From: Geopseudomonas sagittaria
GTDB lineage: Bacteria > Pseudomonadota > Gammaproteobacteria > Pseudomonadales > Pseudomonadaceae
Length of the DNA: 64,000 nt
Reading direction: 5' to 3'
NCBI RefSeq assembly: GCF_900115715.1
Contig: NZ_FOXM01000018.1
Coordinates: 31,951-95,950, forward strand
Numbering within the stretch: the stretch's first letter is position 1; every line of letters starts with the position of its first letter. Below are positions 9,715-18,793 of this stretch, one piece after another. The notes under the pieces are model-generated. The model saw only the letters and a program-made list of their open reading frames with translations. It was not told the DNA's origin and searched no databases. Position numbers and translations under genes: made by a program.

Positions 9715-11540
9715 CCGTCTTCCTGCGCCGCACCCGCCTGCTCGCCGGCTGCGCCCTGCTGTTCGGGGTGGCCCTGAATGCCGCCGCAGCCGCCAGACAT
9801 GCGCTGACCCTGTACGACGAGGCGCCGAAATACCCGGCCAACTTCCAGCACTTCGCCTACGTCAATCCGGATGCCCCCAAGGGCGGCACCCTGCGCCAGG
9901 CCGGTTTCGGCGGCTTCGACAGCCTCAATCCGTTCATCAACAAGGGCGTCGCCGCCGACGAGATCGGCCTGATCTACGACACCCTGACCCGACGCAGTCT
10001 CGACGAACCGTTCACCGAGTACGGCCTGCTGGCCGAGAAGATCGAGAAGGCCCCGGACAACCGCTGGGTGCGCTTCACCCTGCGCCGCGAAGCACGCTTC
10101 CACGACGGCCAGCCGGTCACCGCCGCCGACGTGGTATTCACCTTCGATACCCTGATGAAGGATGGCGCGCCGCAGTACCGCGCCTACTACGCCGACGTCG
10201 AGAAGGCGGTGGCCGAAGGCGAACGCCAGGTGCGCTTCGACTTCCGCCAGGCGGGCAACCGCGAGCTGCCGCTGATCGTCGGCCAGCTGCCGGTATTGCC
10301 CAGGCACGCCTGGGAGGGCCGCGAGTTCGCCCGCACCAGCCTGGAGCCGCCGCTGGGCAGCGGCCCCTACCGGGTCGCCGAAGTGCAGGCCGGCCGCAGC
10401 ATCCGCTATGCGCGGGTCGCGGACTGGTGGGGCAAGGACCTGCCGGTCAACCGCGGCCAGTACAACTTCGACAGCCTGGTGATCGACTACTACCGCGACA
10501 ACACCGTGGCGCTGGAGGCGCTCAAGGCCGGGCAGTTCGACTTCTGGGTGGAAAGCAGCGCGAAGAACTGGGCCACCGCCTACGACTCCCCGGCGGTACA
10601 CGAGGGGCGTCTGATCAAGGAGGAGATCGCCAACCACAATCCGGCCGGCATGCAGGGCTTCATCTTCAACCTGCGCCGCCCGCAGTTCCAGGATGCCCGG
10701 GTGCGCGAGGCGCTGGGCCTGCTGTTCGACTTCGAGTGGACCAACCGCCAGCTGTTCCACGGTGCCTACGTGCGCACCGGCAGCTACTTCGAGAACTCCG
10801 AGCTGGCCGCCAGCGGCCTGCCCTCGCCCGCCGAACTGAAACTGCTCGAACCCTGGCGCGCGCAGCTGCCACCACAGGTGTTCAGCGAGCAATACCGGCC
10901 GCCACAGAGCGACGGCAGCGGGGTGATCCGCGAGCAGCGTCGGCGTGCCTTCGAGCTGCTGCAGCAGGCTGGCTGGCGCCTGGAGCAGGACCGCATGCTG
11001 GATGCCGAAGGCAAGCCGGTGGTGATCGAGTTCCTGCTCGCGCAGATCGAGTTCGAGCGCGTGCTGCTGCCGTTCAAGCGCAACCTGGCCAGTCTCGGCA
11101 TCGAGCTGCAGATCCGCCGCGCCGACGTCTCGCAGTACATCAACCGCCTGCGCTCGCGCGACTTCGACCTGATCGTCGGCGGCTTCAGCCAGTCCAGCTC
11201 GCCCGGCAACGAGCAGCGCGAGTACTGGCACTCCAGCAGCGCCGACAATCCCGGCAGCCGCAACCTGATCGGCCTCAAGGATCCGGTCATCGACGCCCTG
11301 GTCGAAGGCCTGATCAAGGCCGACAGCCGGCAGAGCCTGATCGCCCATACCCGCGCGCTGGATCGCGTGCTGCTGTGGGGTCACTACGTGATCCCCAACT
11401 GGCACATCAAGACCTGGCGGGTCGCGCGCTGGGACCGCTTCGAGCACCCGCCGGTGGCGCCGCTGTACGACATCGGCCTGTACACCTGGTGGGCCAAGCC
11501 GGATGCCGGCGCGCCGGTCAGCGCCGGGGAGTCACGCTGA
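9711..11540 (+). CDS. nppA2: Periplasmic peptide/nucleoside-antibiotic binding protein 2 (YejA-type)
   Basis: A second 609-residue YejA-type solute-binding protein, clearly paralogous to the gene before it (shared NPDAPKGG, EPPLGSGPYR, DWWGKDLPVNRGQYNF and AKNWATAYD blocks). A signal peptide ends around FGVALNAAAAA. The start ATG at 9711 overlaps the preceding stop by four bases; longer upstream in-frame codons lie inside nppA1 and are rejected. The permease gene nppB begins on the base after its stop. Two binding proteins serving one permease implies a widened substrate range, as proposed for P. aeruginosa Npp. Confidence 0.85.
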   Translation: MTVFLRRTRLLAGCALLFGVALNAAAAARHALTLYDEAPKYPANFQHFAYVNPDAPKGGTLRQAGFGGFDSLNPFINKGVAADEIGLIYDTLTRRSLDEPFTEYGLLAEKIEKAPDNRWVRFTLRREARFHDGQPVTAADVVFTFDTLMKDGAPQYRAYYADVEKAVAEGERQVRFDFRQAGNRELPLIVGQLPVLPRHAWEGREFARTSLEPPLGSGPYRVAEVQAGRSIRYARVADWWGKDLPVNRGQYNFDSLVIDYYRDNTVALEALKAGQFDFWVESSAKNWATAYDSPAVHEGRLIKEEIANHNPAGMQGFIFNLRRPQFQDARVREALGLLFDFEWTNRQLFHGAYVRTGSYFENSELAASGLPSPAELKLLEPWRAQLPPQVFSEQYRPPQSDGSGVIREQRRRAFELLQQAGWRLEQDRMLDAEGKPVVIEFLLAQIEFERVLLPFKRNLASLGIELQIRRADVSQYINRLRSRDFDLIVGGFSQSSSPGNEQREYWHSSSADNPGSRNLIGLKDPVIDALVEGLIKADSRQSLIAHTRALDRVLLWGHYVIPNWHIKTWRVARWDRFEHPPVAPLYDIGLYTWWAKPDAGAPVSAGESR

Positions 11541-12626
11541 ATGCTGGCCTACATCTTCCGTCGCCTGCTGCTGATCGTGCCGACCCTGTTCGGCATCCTG
11601 CTGATCAACTTCATCATCATCCAGGCCGCCCCCGGCGGCCCGGTGGAACAGATGATCGCCAAGCTCGAGGGCTTCGACGCCGCCGCCGGCGGCGCCACCG
11701 GGCGCATCGCCGGCGGCGGGGCCGAGGTCGCCGCGGCCGGCAATGCCTATCGCGGCGCCCAGGGTCTGGATCCCGAACTGGTCAAGGAGATCGAGCGCAT
11801 GTACGGCTTCGACAAGCCGGCCAGCGAGCGCTTCTGGATCATGATCAAGAACTACCTGCACTTCGACTTCGGGCAGAGCTTCTTCCGCGACGCCACGGTC
11901 ACCGAGCTGATCATCGAGAAGATGCCGGTATCGATCTCGCTGGGGCTGTGGAGCACCCTGATCATGTACCTGGTATCGATCCCGCTGGGCATCGCCAAGG
12001 CCATGCGTCACGGCAGCACCTTCGACGTGTGGACTAGCACGGCGATCATCGTCGGCTACGCCATCCCGGCGTTCCTGTTCGCCATCCTGCTGATCGTGCT
12101 GTTCGCCGGCGGCAGCTACTTCGACTGGTTCCCGCTGCGCGGCCTGACCTCGAACAACTTCGACGAGCTGAGCCTGTGGGGCAAGATCGCCGACTACTTC
12201 TGGCACCTGGCGCTGCCGGTGACCGCCCTGGTGATCGGCAACTTCGCCACCCTGACCCTGCTGACCAAGAACAGCTTCCTCGACGAGATCGGCAAGCAAT
12301 ACGTGGTCACCGCGCGAGCCAAGGGCCTGTCGGAAAACCGCGTGCTCTACGGCCACGTGTTCCGCAACGCCATGCTGATCATCATCGCCGGCTTCCCCTC
12401 GGCGTTCATCGGCCTGTTCTTCACCGGCTCCCTGCTGATCGAGGTGATCTTCTCCCTCGACGGCCTCGGCCTGATGAGCTTCGAGTCGGCGATCAACCGC
12501 GACTATCCGGTGGTGTTCGGCACCCTGTTCATCTTCACCCTGCTGGGACTGATCGTGAAACTGATCGGCGATCTCACCTACACCCTGGTCGATCCACGCA
12601 TCGACTTTGAAAGCCGGGAGGGTTGA
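11541..12626 (+). CDS. nppB: ABC transporter permease, YejB type
   Basis: A 361-residue inner-membrane permease. It starts [19 protein letters not shown], the typical first helix of DppB/YejB permeases, followed by a large periplasmic loop (about 35-110) and about five further membrane helices. The EAA-loop segment [22 protein letters not shown] contacts the ATPase. It directly abuts nppA2 (TGA then ATG) and is two bases from nppC. It pairs with NppC to form the channel for peptides or peptidyl antibiotics. Confidence 0.9.
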   Translation: MLAYIFRRLLLIVPTLFGILLINFIIIQAAPGGPVEQMIAKLEGFDAAAGGATGRIAGGGAEVAAAGNAYRGAQGLDPELVKEIERMYGFDKPASERFWIMIKNYLHFDFGQSFFRDATVTELIIEKMPVSISLGLWSTLIMYLVSIPLGIAKAMRHGSTFDVWTSTAIIVGYAIPAFLFAILLIVLFAGGSYFDWFPLRGLTSNNFDELSLWGKIADYFWHLALPVTALVIGNFATLTLLTKNSFLDEIGKQYVVTARAKGLSENRVLYGHVFRNAMLIIIAGFPSAFIGLFFTGSLLIEVIFSLDGLGLMSFESAINRDYPVVFGTLFIFTLLGLIVKLIGDLTYTLVDPRIDFESREG

Positions 12627-12628
12627 AC

Positions 12629-13648
12629 ATGGCCCTCTCGCCCATCAACCAGCGGCGCTTCGCGCTGTTCAAGGCGCACAAGCGCGGCTGGTACGCGCTG
12701 TGGCTGTTTCTCGGCCTGTTCGTGCTCAGCCTCGGCGCCGAGCTGATCGCCAACGACAAGCCGCTGCTGGTCAGTTTCGACGGCCAGTGGTACGTGCCGG
12801 TGGTCAAGCGCTATCCGGAAACCGCCTTCGGCGGCGAATTCCCCCTGGAGGCCGACTACAAGAGCCCGTACATGCGCGAGCTGATCGACTCGAAGGGCGG
12901 CTGGATGCTCTGGCCGCCGATCCCCTACAGCTACGACAGCATCAACTACGAACTCAAGGTGCCGGCCCCCGCGCCGCCCTCGGCGGACAACTGGCTGGGT
13001 ACCGACGACCAGGGCCGCGACGTGCTGGCGCGGGTGATCTACGGCTTTCGCATCTCGGTGCTGTTCGCCCTGACCCTGACCCTGCTCAGCTCGATCATCG
13101 GCGTCGCCGCCGGCGCCCTGCAGGGCTTCTACGGCGGCTGGGTCGACCTGGTCGGCCAGCGCTTCCTGGAGATCTGGTCGGGTCTACCGGTGCTCTATCT
13201 GCTGATCATCCTCGCCAGCTTCGTCGAGCCGAATTTCTGGTGGCTGCTGGGCATCATGCTGCTGTTCTCCTGGATGAGTCTGGTCGACGTGGTGCGTGCC
13301 GAATTCCTGCGCGGGCGCAACCTCGAGTACGTGCGCGCCGCCCGCGCCCTGGGCATGGGCAACGGCGCGATCATGTACCGGCACATCCTGCCCAACGCCA
13401 TGGTCTCGACCATGACCTTCCTGCCCTTCATCCTCACCGGCGCCATCGGCACCCTGACCGCGCTGGACTTCCTCGGCTTCGGCCTGCCGCCCGGCTCGCC
13501 GTCGCTGGGCGAACTGGTCGCCCAGGGCAAGTCCAACCTGCAGGCGCCGTGGCTGGGCATCAGCGCCTTCGCCGTGCTGGCGCTGATGCTGACCCTGCTG
13601 GTGTTCATCGGCGAGGCCGCGCGCGATGCCTTCGACCCGAGGAAGTGA
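12629..13648 (+). CDS. nppC: ABC transporter permease, YejE type
   Basis: A 339-residue partner permease with an N-terminal helix (WYALWLFLGLFVLSLGAELI) and a periplasmic insert typical of YejE. Five more helices and the EAA loop RAARALGMGNGAIMYRHI follow. The ATG at 12629 follows a GGGAGGG ribosome binding site and is preferred over an in-frame TTG six bases upstream that overlaps the nppB stop. nppD follows four bases after the stop. Confidence 0.9.
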   Translation: MALSPINQRRFALFKAHKRGWYALWLFLGLFVLSLGAELIANDKPLLVSFDGQWYVPVVKRYPETAFGGEFPLEADYKSPYMRELIDSKGGWMLWPPIPYSYDSINYELKVPAPAPPSADNWLGTDDQGRDVLARVIYGFRISVLFALTLTLLSSIIGVAAGALQGFYGGWVDLVGQRFLEIWSGLPVLYLLIILASFVEPNFWWLLGIMLLFSWMSLVDVVRAEFLRGRNLEYVRAARALGMGNGAIMYRHILPNAMVSTMTFLPFILTGAIGTLTALDFLGFGLPPGSPSLGELVAQGKSNLQAPWLGISAFAVLALMLTLLVFIGEAARDAFDPRK

Positions 13649-13652
13649 GGCC

Positions 13653-15260
13653 ATGAGCAAACCCCTGATCGAGATCCGCGACCTGCAGGTAGCCTTCAGC
13701 CATGGCGGCGCGCCGCAGACCGTGGTGCATGGTGTCAGCTTCGACATCCATCCGGGCGAAACCCTGGCGCTGGTCGGCGAGAGCGGCTCGGGCAAGTCGG
13801 TGACCGCCCACTCCATCCTGCGCCTGCTGCCCTACCCGCAGGCCAGCCACCCGCAGGGCAGCATCCATTACGGCGGCGAGGACCTGCTCAAGCTGCCGGA
13901 GCGGCGCCTGCGCGGCATCCGCGGCAACCGCATCGCCATGGTCTTCCAGGAGCCGATGACCTCGCTCAACCCGCTGCATCCGGTGGAGAAGCAGATCGCC
14001 GAGGTGCTGGCCCTGCACAAGGGCCTGACCGGCGCCGCGGCGCGGGCCCGGGTGCTGGAGCTGCTCGAGCTGGTCGGCATCCCCGAGCCGGCCAAGCGTC
14101 TGAAGGCCTATCCCCACGAGCTGTCCGGCGGCCAGCGCCAGCGGGTGATGATCGCCATGGCCCTGGCCAACGAGCCGGAAATCCTCATCGCCGACGAGCC
14201 GACCACCGCACTGGACGTCACCGTGCAGCTGAAGATCCTCGAGCTACTCAAGGAGCTGCAGGCGCGCCTGGGCATGGCCCTGCTGCTGATCACCCACGAC
14301 CTCAACCTGGTGCGGCGCATCGCCCATCGCGTGTGTGTCATGCAGCGCGGCCGTATCGTCGAACAGGCCGAGTGCGCAAAGCTGTTCGCGGCCCCCCAGC
14401 ATCCCTATACCCAGGAACTGCTCAGCGCCGACCCCAGCGGCGGTCCGGCGGACAATCCGCCCGGCAAGCCGCTGCTCGAGGTCGACGACCTGCGCGTGTG
14501 GTTCCCGATCAAGAAGGGCCTGCTGCGCCGTACCGTCGATCACGTCAAGGCGGTCGACGGGGTCAACTTCCGCCTGGCGCAGGGACAGACCCTGGGCATC
14601 GTCGGCGAGAGCGGCTCAGGCAAGTCCACCCTGGGCCTGGCGATCCTGCGTCTGATCGGCAGTCGCGGCGGGATCCGTTTCGACGGCCAGGGCCTCGACG
14701 GCCTCGACCAGCAGGCGGTGCGCCCGCTGCGCCGGCAGATGCAGGTGGTATTCCAGGACCCGTTCGGCAGCCTGAGCCCACGCATGTCGGTGAGCCAGAT
14801 CATCGGCGAGGGCCTGGAAATCCATGCCATCGGTACGCCTGCCGAGCGCGAACGGGCCATTATTGACGTGTTGGGTGAGGTAGGCCTGGATCCAGACACC
14901 CGCCACCGCTACCCTCACGAGTTTTCCGGCGGCCAGCGTCAGCGCATCGCCATCGCCCGCGCCCTGGTACTGCGCCCGCAGCTGATCCTGCTCGACGAGC
15001 CGACCTCGGCCCTCGACCGCACGGTACAGCGCCAGGTGGTGGAGCTGCTGCGCAGCCTGCAGCACAAGTACAATCTGACCTATCTGTTCATCAGCCATGA
15101 CCTGGCGGTGGTCCGCGCCCTGAGTCACCAGTTGATGGTGATCAGGCACGGCAAGGTGGTCGAACAGGGTGAGGCTCGCACGGTTTTCCACGCGCCGCAG
15201 CACCCCTATACCCAGCAGCTGCTCGAAGCCGCCTTCATGGCTCCGGGCGCTGCCGATTAA
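13653..15260 (+). CDS. nppD: ABC transporter ATP-binding protein with duplicated domains, YejF type
   Basis: A 535-residue protein with two complete nucleotide-binding domains. Walker A GESGSGKS occurs in each half (near residues 42 and 318), and signature motifs LSGGQRQRV and FSGGQRQRI with Walker B ILIADEPT and ILLDEPT are all intact. It powers the NppBC channel at the cytoplasmic face. The ATG at 13653 ([15 protein letters not shown]) is four bases after nppC; a longer in-frame start would overlap nppC. Only 20 bases separate it from fabI, so read-through into fabI is likely. Confidence 0.92.
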   Translation: MSKPLIEIRDLQVAFSHGGAPQTVVHGVSFDIHPGETLALVGESGSGKSVTAHSILRLLPYPQASHPQGSIHYGGEDLLKLPERRLRGIRGNRIAMVFQEPMTSLNPLHPVEKQIAEVLALHKGLTGAAARARVLELLELVGIPEPAKRLKAYPHELSGGQRQRVMIAMALANEPEILIADEPTTALDVTVQLKILELLKELQARLGMALLLITHDLNLVRRIAHRVCVMQRGRIVEQAECAKLFAAPQHPYTQELLSADPSGGPADNPPGKPLLEVDDLRVWFPIKKGLLRRTVDHVKAVDGVNFRLAQGQTLGIVGESGSGKSTLGLAILRLIGSRGGIRFDGQGLDGLDQQAVRPLRRQMQVVFQDPFGSLSPRMSVSQIIGEGLEIHAIGTPAERERAIIDVLGEVGLDPDTRHRYPHEFSGGQRQRIAIARALVLRPQLILLDEPTSALDRTVQRQVVELLRSLQHKYNLTYLFISHDLAVVRALSHQLMVIRHGKVVEQGEARTVFHAPQHPYTQQLLEAAFMAPGAAD

Positions 15261-15280
15261 CCAGAAAGAGGAAGTACACA

Positions 15281-16075
15281 ATGGGTTTTCTCACCGGTAA
15301 GCGCGTGCTGATCGTCGGCGTCGCCAGCAAGCTGTCCATCGCCTCCGGCATCGCCGCCGCGATGCACCGCGAGGGTGCGGAACTGGCCTTCACCTACCAG
15401 AACGACAAGCTCAAGGGCCGCGTCGAAGAGTTCGCCGCAGGCTGGGGCTCCAGCGCCGACCTGTGCTTCCCCTGCGACGTGGCCAGCGATGACGACATCG
15501 CCCGCGTGTTCGAGGAACTGGGCAAGAAGTGGGATGGCCTGGACTGCATCGTCCACTCGGTCGGCTTCGCCCCGGGCGACCAGCTGAACGGCGACTTCAC
15601 CGAAGTCACCACCCGCGAAGGCTTCAAGATCGCCCACGACATCAGCGCCTACAGCTTCATTGCCCTGGCCAAGGCCGGTCGCGAAATGATGAAGGGCCGC
15701 AATGGCAGCCTGCTGACCCTGTCCTACCTGGGTGCCGAGCGCACCATGCCCAACTACAACGTGATGGGCATGGCCAAGGCCAGCCTGGAAGCCGGCGTGC
15801 GCTACCTGGCCGGCAGCCTCGGCCCGGAAGGCACCCGCGTCAACTGCATCTCCGCCGGCCCGATCCGCACCCTGGCAGCAAGCGGCATCGCCAGCTTCCG
15901 CAAGATGCTGGCAGCCAACGAGCGCCAGACTCCGCTGCGCCGCAACGTGACCATCGACGAAGTCGGCAATGCCGGCGCCTTCCTGTGCTCCGACCTAGCT
16001 TCGGGCATCAGTGGTGAAATCATGTACGTCGACGGTGGCTTCAACACCACCGCCATGGGCTCGCTGGAAGACTAA
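15281..16075 (+). CDS. fabI: Enoyl-[acyl-carrier-protein] reductase (NADH)
   Basis: A 264-residue short-chain dehydrogenase-type enoyl-ACP reductase that completes each fatty-acid elongation cycle; this family is the triclosan target. It shows the cofactor region [20 protein letters not shown] and the catalytic Tyr/Lys in [12 protein letters not shown]. Another Tyr lies in LSYLGAERT, and the substrate loop is [12 protein letters not shown]. Length equals P. aeruginosa FabI (265). A clear AGAGGA ribosome binding site precedes the ATG. A stem-loop terminator follows. Confidence 0.96.
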   Translation: MGFLTGKRVLIVGVASKLSIASGIAAAMHREGAELAFTYQNDKLKGRVEEFAAGWGSSADLCFPCDVASDDDIARVFEELGKKWDGLDCIVHSVGFAPGDQLNGDFTEVTTREGFKIAHDISAYSFIALAKAGREMMKGRNGSLLTLSYLGAERTMPNYNVMGMAKASLEAGVRYLAGSLGPEGTRVNCISAGPIRTLAASGIASFRKMLAANERQTPLRRNVTIDEVGNAGAFLCSDLASGISGEIMYVDGGFNTTAMGSLED

Positions 16076-16085
16076 GCGATCCACA

Positions 16086-16115
16086 CCGACCCGCCTGCGT
16101 GCGGGTCGGCCTTCT
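16086..16115 (+). terminator. Probable terminator after fabI
   Basis: A nine-base stem (CCGACCCGC at 16086-16094 with GCGGGTCGG at 16101-16109) with a six-base loop, followed by CCTTCTCC. It lies just after the fabI stop and ends the npp-fabI transcription unit. Confidence 0.6.
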
Positions 16116-16215
16116 CCCGGCCATCCGGCCACGCCCGCGCTTCACCCCTCCCCCCTCTTCTCTCGCCGTAGCGCACCTGCGCCAACCGCGCCGTAAAGCT
16201 ACGCGCCGCAAAGCA

Positions 16216-16241
16216 CAACGCCCCCTTGCGGAGGCGTTGGC
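16216..16241 (-). terminator. Probable terminator after ppiD
   Basis: Read on the minus strand, a ten-pair stem (CAACGCC/GGCGTTG plus inner pairs) closes on a GCAA tetraloop, 30 bases beyond the ppiD stop, followed by TGCTTTGC. The U-tract is weak. Confidence 0.5.
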
Positions 16242-16270
16242 GGTGTCACTGCGGACCAGGTGCGTGCGGA

Positions 16271-18145
16271 TCAGAACCGCTCGATCTTCGCCTCGGTCTG
16301 CAGCTGGCGCTGGAAGGCCAGGAAGTCCTGCTGGCCGCTGCGCGAGGCCAGGAAGCGGCGGTACATCACCAGCTCTTCCGCCGACAACTCGGCCTCGCTG
16401 CTGCTCACGCCGTTCAGACGCAGGACCAGGTAGTCGCCATTGCCCAGCGACAGCCCGGCGAAGCCCGGCTTGTCGGCAGCGGCCGGCCGCGGCATGCGGA
16501 ACAGCGCCTGCAGCACCTGCGGATCGACATTTTCCTGGCTGCGCGAGGCCGCCTCGGTCACCTGCCAGGCTTCACCCGACTCGGCCTGGATCACTGGGGT
16601 CTTGCCCGCACGCAGGTCAGCCAGCAGGGCCTCGCCACGCGCCTTCGCCGCCGCGGCGGCCTGCTCCTGGCGGATACGCTCACGCAGGCGATCGCGCAAC
16701 GACTCCAGCGCCATCTGCTCGGGCTTGCGATGCTCCTTGACGCGCAAGACCACCACGGTATCCGGATCCAGCTCGAGGATGCTGCTGTTGGCACCTTCGG
16801 TCAGCACTTCGGGACTGAAGGCGGCCTGCAGCACCTGACGATTGGCGGCGATGCCTTCGCCGCCCTCGCGGCCGAACGGCGCGGCCTGCTTGACCTCGAG
16901 ACCGAGCTCCTGGGCCGGTTGGGCCAGGTCGGCGGACTCGAAGGCGGCATCCTCAAGCTGCTTGCTCACTTCGACGAAGCGCTGTTCGACCTGCTGGGCC
17001 TTGAGGTCGTGCTCGAGCTGCGGCCGCAGGCTCGCCAGCGTCGGCACTTCGGCTGCCTGCACGTCGTCTAGGCGGATCAGGTGCCAGCCGAACTCGCTCT
17101 TCACCGGAGCCGACAGCTCGCCGACCTTGAGGGCGAACAGAGCCGCCTCGAACGCCGGGTCGTAGACGCCCGCCGCGGCGAAACCGAGGTCGCCGCCATT
17201 TGCGGACGAGCCCAGGTCGCTGGAGAACTCCTTGGCCAGGGCGGCGAAGTCCTCGCCCTGCTCGATGCGCTGGCGCAGCTCTTCGAGCTTGGCCTTCGCC
17301 TGCTCGTCGCTTAGCTTGTCGCTGGTTTCCAGGAGGATGTGCGAGGCGCGACGCTGCTCGCCGAGATTGGCAATTTCCTTCTCGTACTCGGCCTGGATCG
17401 CCTCGTCGGAGACTTCGACCTGATCGAAGAAGGCCTCCTTCTTCAGCTCGATGTACTCGATCAGCACCTGCTCGGAGGTCATGAACTCGCCGGCATGCTC
17501 GTCGTAGTAGGCCTTGACCTGCTGGTCGGAGACCTCGACCTGCTCCGGTCGCGCCTTGATCGCCAGGGTAGCGAAATCGCGGGTCTGCCGTTCGAGGGCG
17601 GCAAAGCTGCGGACTTCCTGGTCGGTGACAAAACCGCTGCCTGCCATACCGGCACGTAGCTGGCCGATGAGCATTTCCTGCGCCAGCAGGGTGCGGAACT
17701 GCTGGCGGCTGTAACCCATCTGCCGGATCACCTGGTCGAAGCGGTCGGGATCGAACTTGCCATCCATCTGGAATTCGGGGGTGAGCAGGATCAGCTGGTC
17801 GAGCGCCTGCTGGGAAAAGCCGAAACCGGCCTCGCCGGCGCTCTGCAGCAGCAGTTTGCGATCGATCAGCGCCTTCAGCGCACTTTCGCGCAGCAGCTTG
17901 TCGTCCAGCAGCGACGCATCGAACTGGCTGCCCAGTTGCTGGGCCAGCTGGCGGCGCTGCATGTCCACGGCGCGGCTCAACTCATCCTTGCTGACGCTCT
18001 CGCCGTTGACTTCGGCGGCATCCTGGTTGTTGTTCGCGGCGCTCATGATCGCATCGAAGCCGGTCAACGCCATGAGCACGATGATCACGCCAATGATGGT
18101 CTTGGCGATCCAGCCCTGCGAGTTGTCCCTGATATTTTGAAGCAT
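16271..18145 (-). CDS. ppiD: Peptidyl-prolyl cis-trans isomerase PpiD, periplasmic chaperone
   Basis: A 624-residue inner-membrane-anchored chaperone. MLQNIRDNSQGWIAKTIIGVIIVLMALTG gives a short cytosolic tail and one membrane helix. An SurA-type N-terminal chaperone region follows, then one parvulin domain around residues 265-360 (RASHILLETSD...GEDFAALAKEFSSD...GWHLIRLDDV). PpiD works at the SecYEG exit to fold outer-membrane and secreted proteins. The ATG at 18145 starts the conserved MLQNIRD sequence; an upstream in-frame ATG is rejected. It follows tRNA-Asp and the lon-hupB block, the usual Pseudomonas and E. coli order. Confidence 0.93.
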   Translation of the reverse strand: MLQNIRDNSQGWIAKTIIGVIIVLMALTGFDAIMSAANNNQDAAEVNGESVSKDELSRAVDMQRRQLAQQLGSQFDASLLDDKLLRESALKALIDRKLLLQSAGEAGFGFSQQALDQLILLTPEFQMDGKFDPDRFDQVIRQMGYSRQQFRTLLAQEMLIGQLRAGMAGSGFVTDQEVRSFAALERQTRDFATLAIKARPEQVEVSDQQVKAYYDEHAGEFMTSEQVLIEYIELKKEAFFDQVEVSDEAIQAEYEKEIANLGEQRRASHILLETSDKLSDEQAKAKLEELRQRIEQGEDFAALAKEFSSDLGSSANGGDLGFAAAGVYDPAFEAALFALKVGELSAPVKSEFGWHLIRLDDVQAAEVPTLASLRPQLEHDLKAQQVEQRFVEVSKQLEDAAFESADLAQPAQELGLEVKQAAPFGREGGEGIAANRQVLQAAFSPEVLTEGANSSILELDPDTVVVLRVKEHRKPEQMALESLRDRLRERIRQEQAAAAAKARGEALLADLRAGKTPVIQAESGEAWQVTEAASRSQENVDPQVLQALFRMPRPAAADKPGFAGLSLGNGDYLVLRLNGVSSSEAELSAEELVMYRRFLASRSGQQDFLAFQRQLQTEAKIERF

Positions 18146-18210
18146 GCAGCCCCCAAACGCGGCCGGCACCCTGCCCAGGCAAGCATCCGGCGTGGGTTAT
18201 GGCAGTGAAG

Positions 18211-18242
18211 ATAAAAGAAAGGCGCATCCGAGGATGCGCCTT
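18211..18242 (-). terminator. Terminator after tRNA-Asp
   Basis: A nearly perfect stem (AAGGCGCATCC at 18219-18229 and its complement at 18232-18242) is followed on the minus strand by TTCTTTTATC. It ends the hupB/tRNA-Asp transcript before ppiD. Confidence 0.75.
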
Positions 18243-18251
18243 CTCGATAAC

Positions 18252-18328
18252 TGGCGGAGCGGACGGGACTCGAACCCGCGACCCCCGGCGTGACAGGCCG
18301 GTATTCTAACCGACTGAACTACCGCTCC
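18252..18328 (-). tRNA. tRNA-Asp (GUC)
   Basis: A 77-base cloverleaf on the minus strand, including an encoded CCA. The acceptor stem is GGAGCGG/CCGCTCC, the anticodon loop is CTGTCAC with anticodon GTC, and the T-loop is GGTTCGAGTCC. It lies between hupB and ppiD, as in other Pseudomonas. Confidence 0.97.
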
Positions 18329-18376
18329 GCTGCCGGGCTACCCATGGCAGCCCGGGGAAACTTGCCAGAAAGACGC

Positions 18377-18649
18377 TTAGTTGACGGCATCCTTGAGGGC
18401 TTTACCAGCCTTGAAGCCGGGGATCTTGGCCGCTTCGATCTCGATCGGCTTGCCAGTCTGCGGGTTGCGACCGGTACGGGCAGCACGCTCTTTGACGGCG
18501 AAGGTGCCAAAACCAACCAGCACGACCGAGTCGCCATCTTTCAGGGCACCGGTGATGGAGTCGATTACAGCATCCAGCGCTCGGCCGGCAACAGCTTTCG
18601 GGATATCAGCAGATGCGGCGATGGCATCGATCAGTTCCGACTTGTTCAC
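18377..18649 (-). CDS. hupB: DNA-binding protein HU-beta
   Basis: A 90-residue histone-like protein that binds and bends DNA as a homo- or heterodimer in the nucleoid. It has [19 protein letters not shown] (dimerisation helices), [20 protein letters not shown] (DNA-binding arm with the RxGRNPQTG signature) and a lysine-containing C-terminus. The start codon is GTG at 18649, preceded by an AGGGGA ribosome binding site eight bases upstream. It lies 144 bases downstream of lon. A short stem-loop (18333-18355) follows without a clear U-tract, so read-through into tRNA-Asp is possible. Confidence 0.96.
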   Translation of the reverse strand: MNKSELIDAIAASADIPKAVAGRALDAVIDSITGALKDGDSVVLVGFGTFAVKERAARTGRNPQTGKPIEIEAAKIPGFKAGKALKDAVN

Positions 18650-18793
18650 TCTAAGTCCCCTTTATTCCTGTTGAGTTCGATTTTCGTATCTGGATTTGGT
18701 GCAGCAAATATCAGGTCTGCTGTTGGGCTTGCCGACATGCGAGGAGGCGCTTTATATCAAGCGCCCGAAAAGAGTGTCAAGGAAGCCCTCTGG

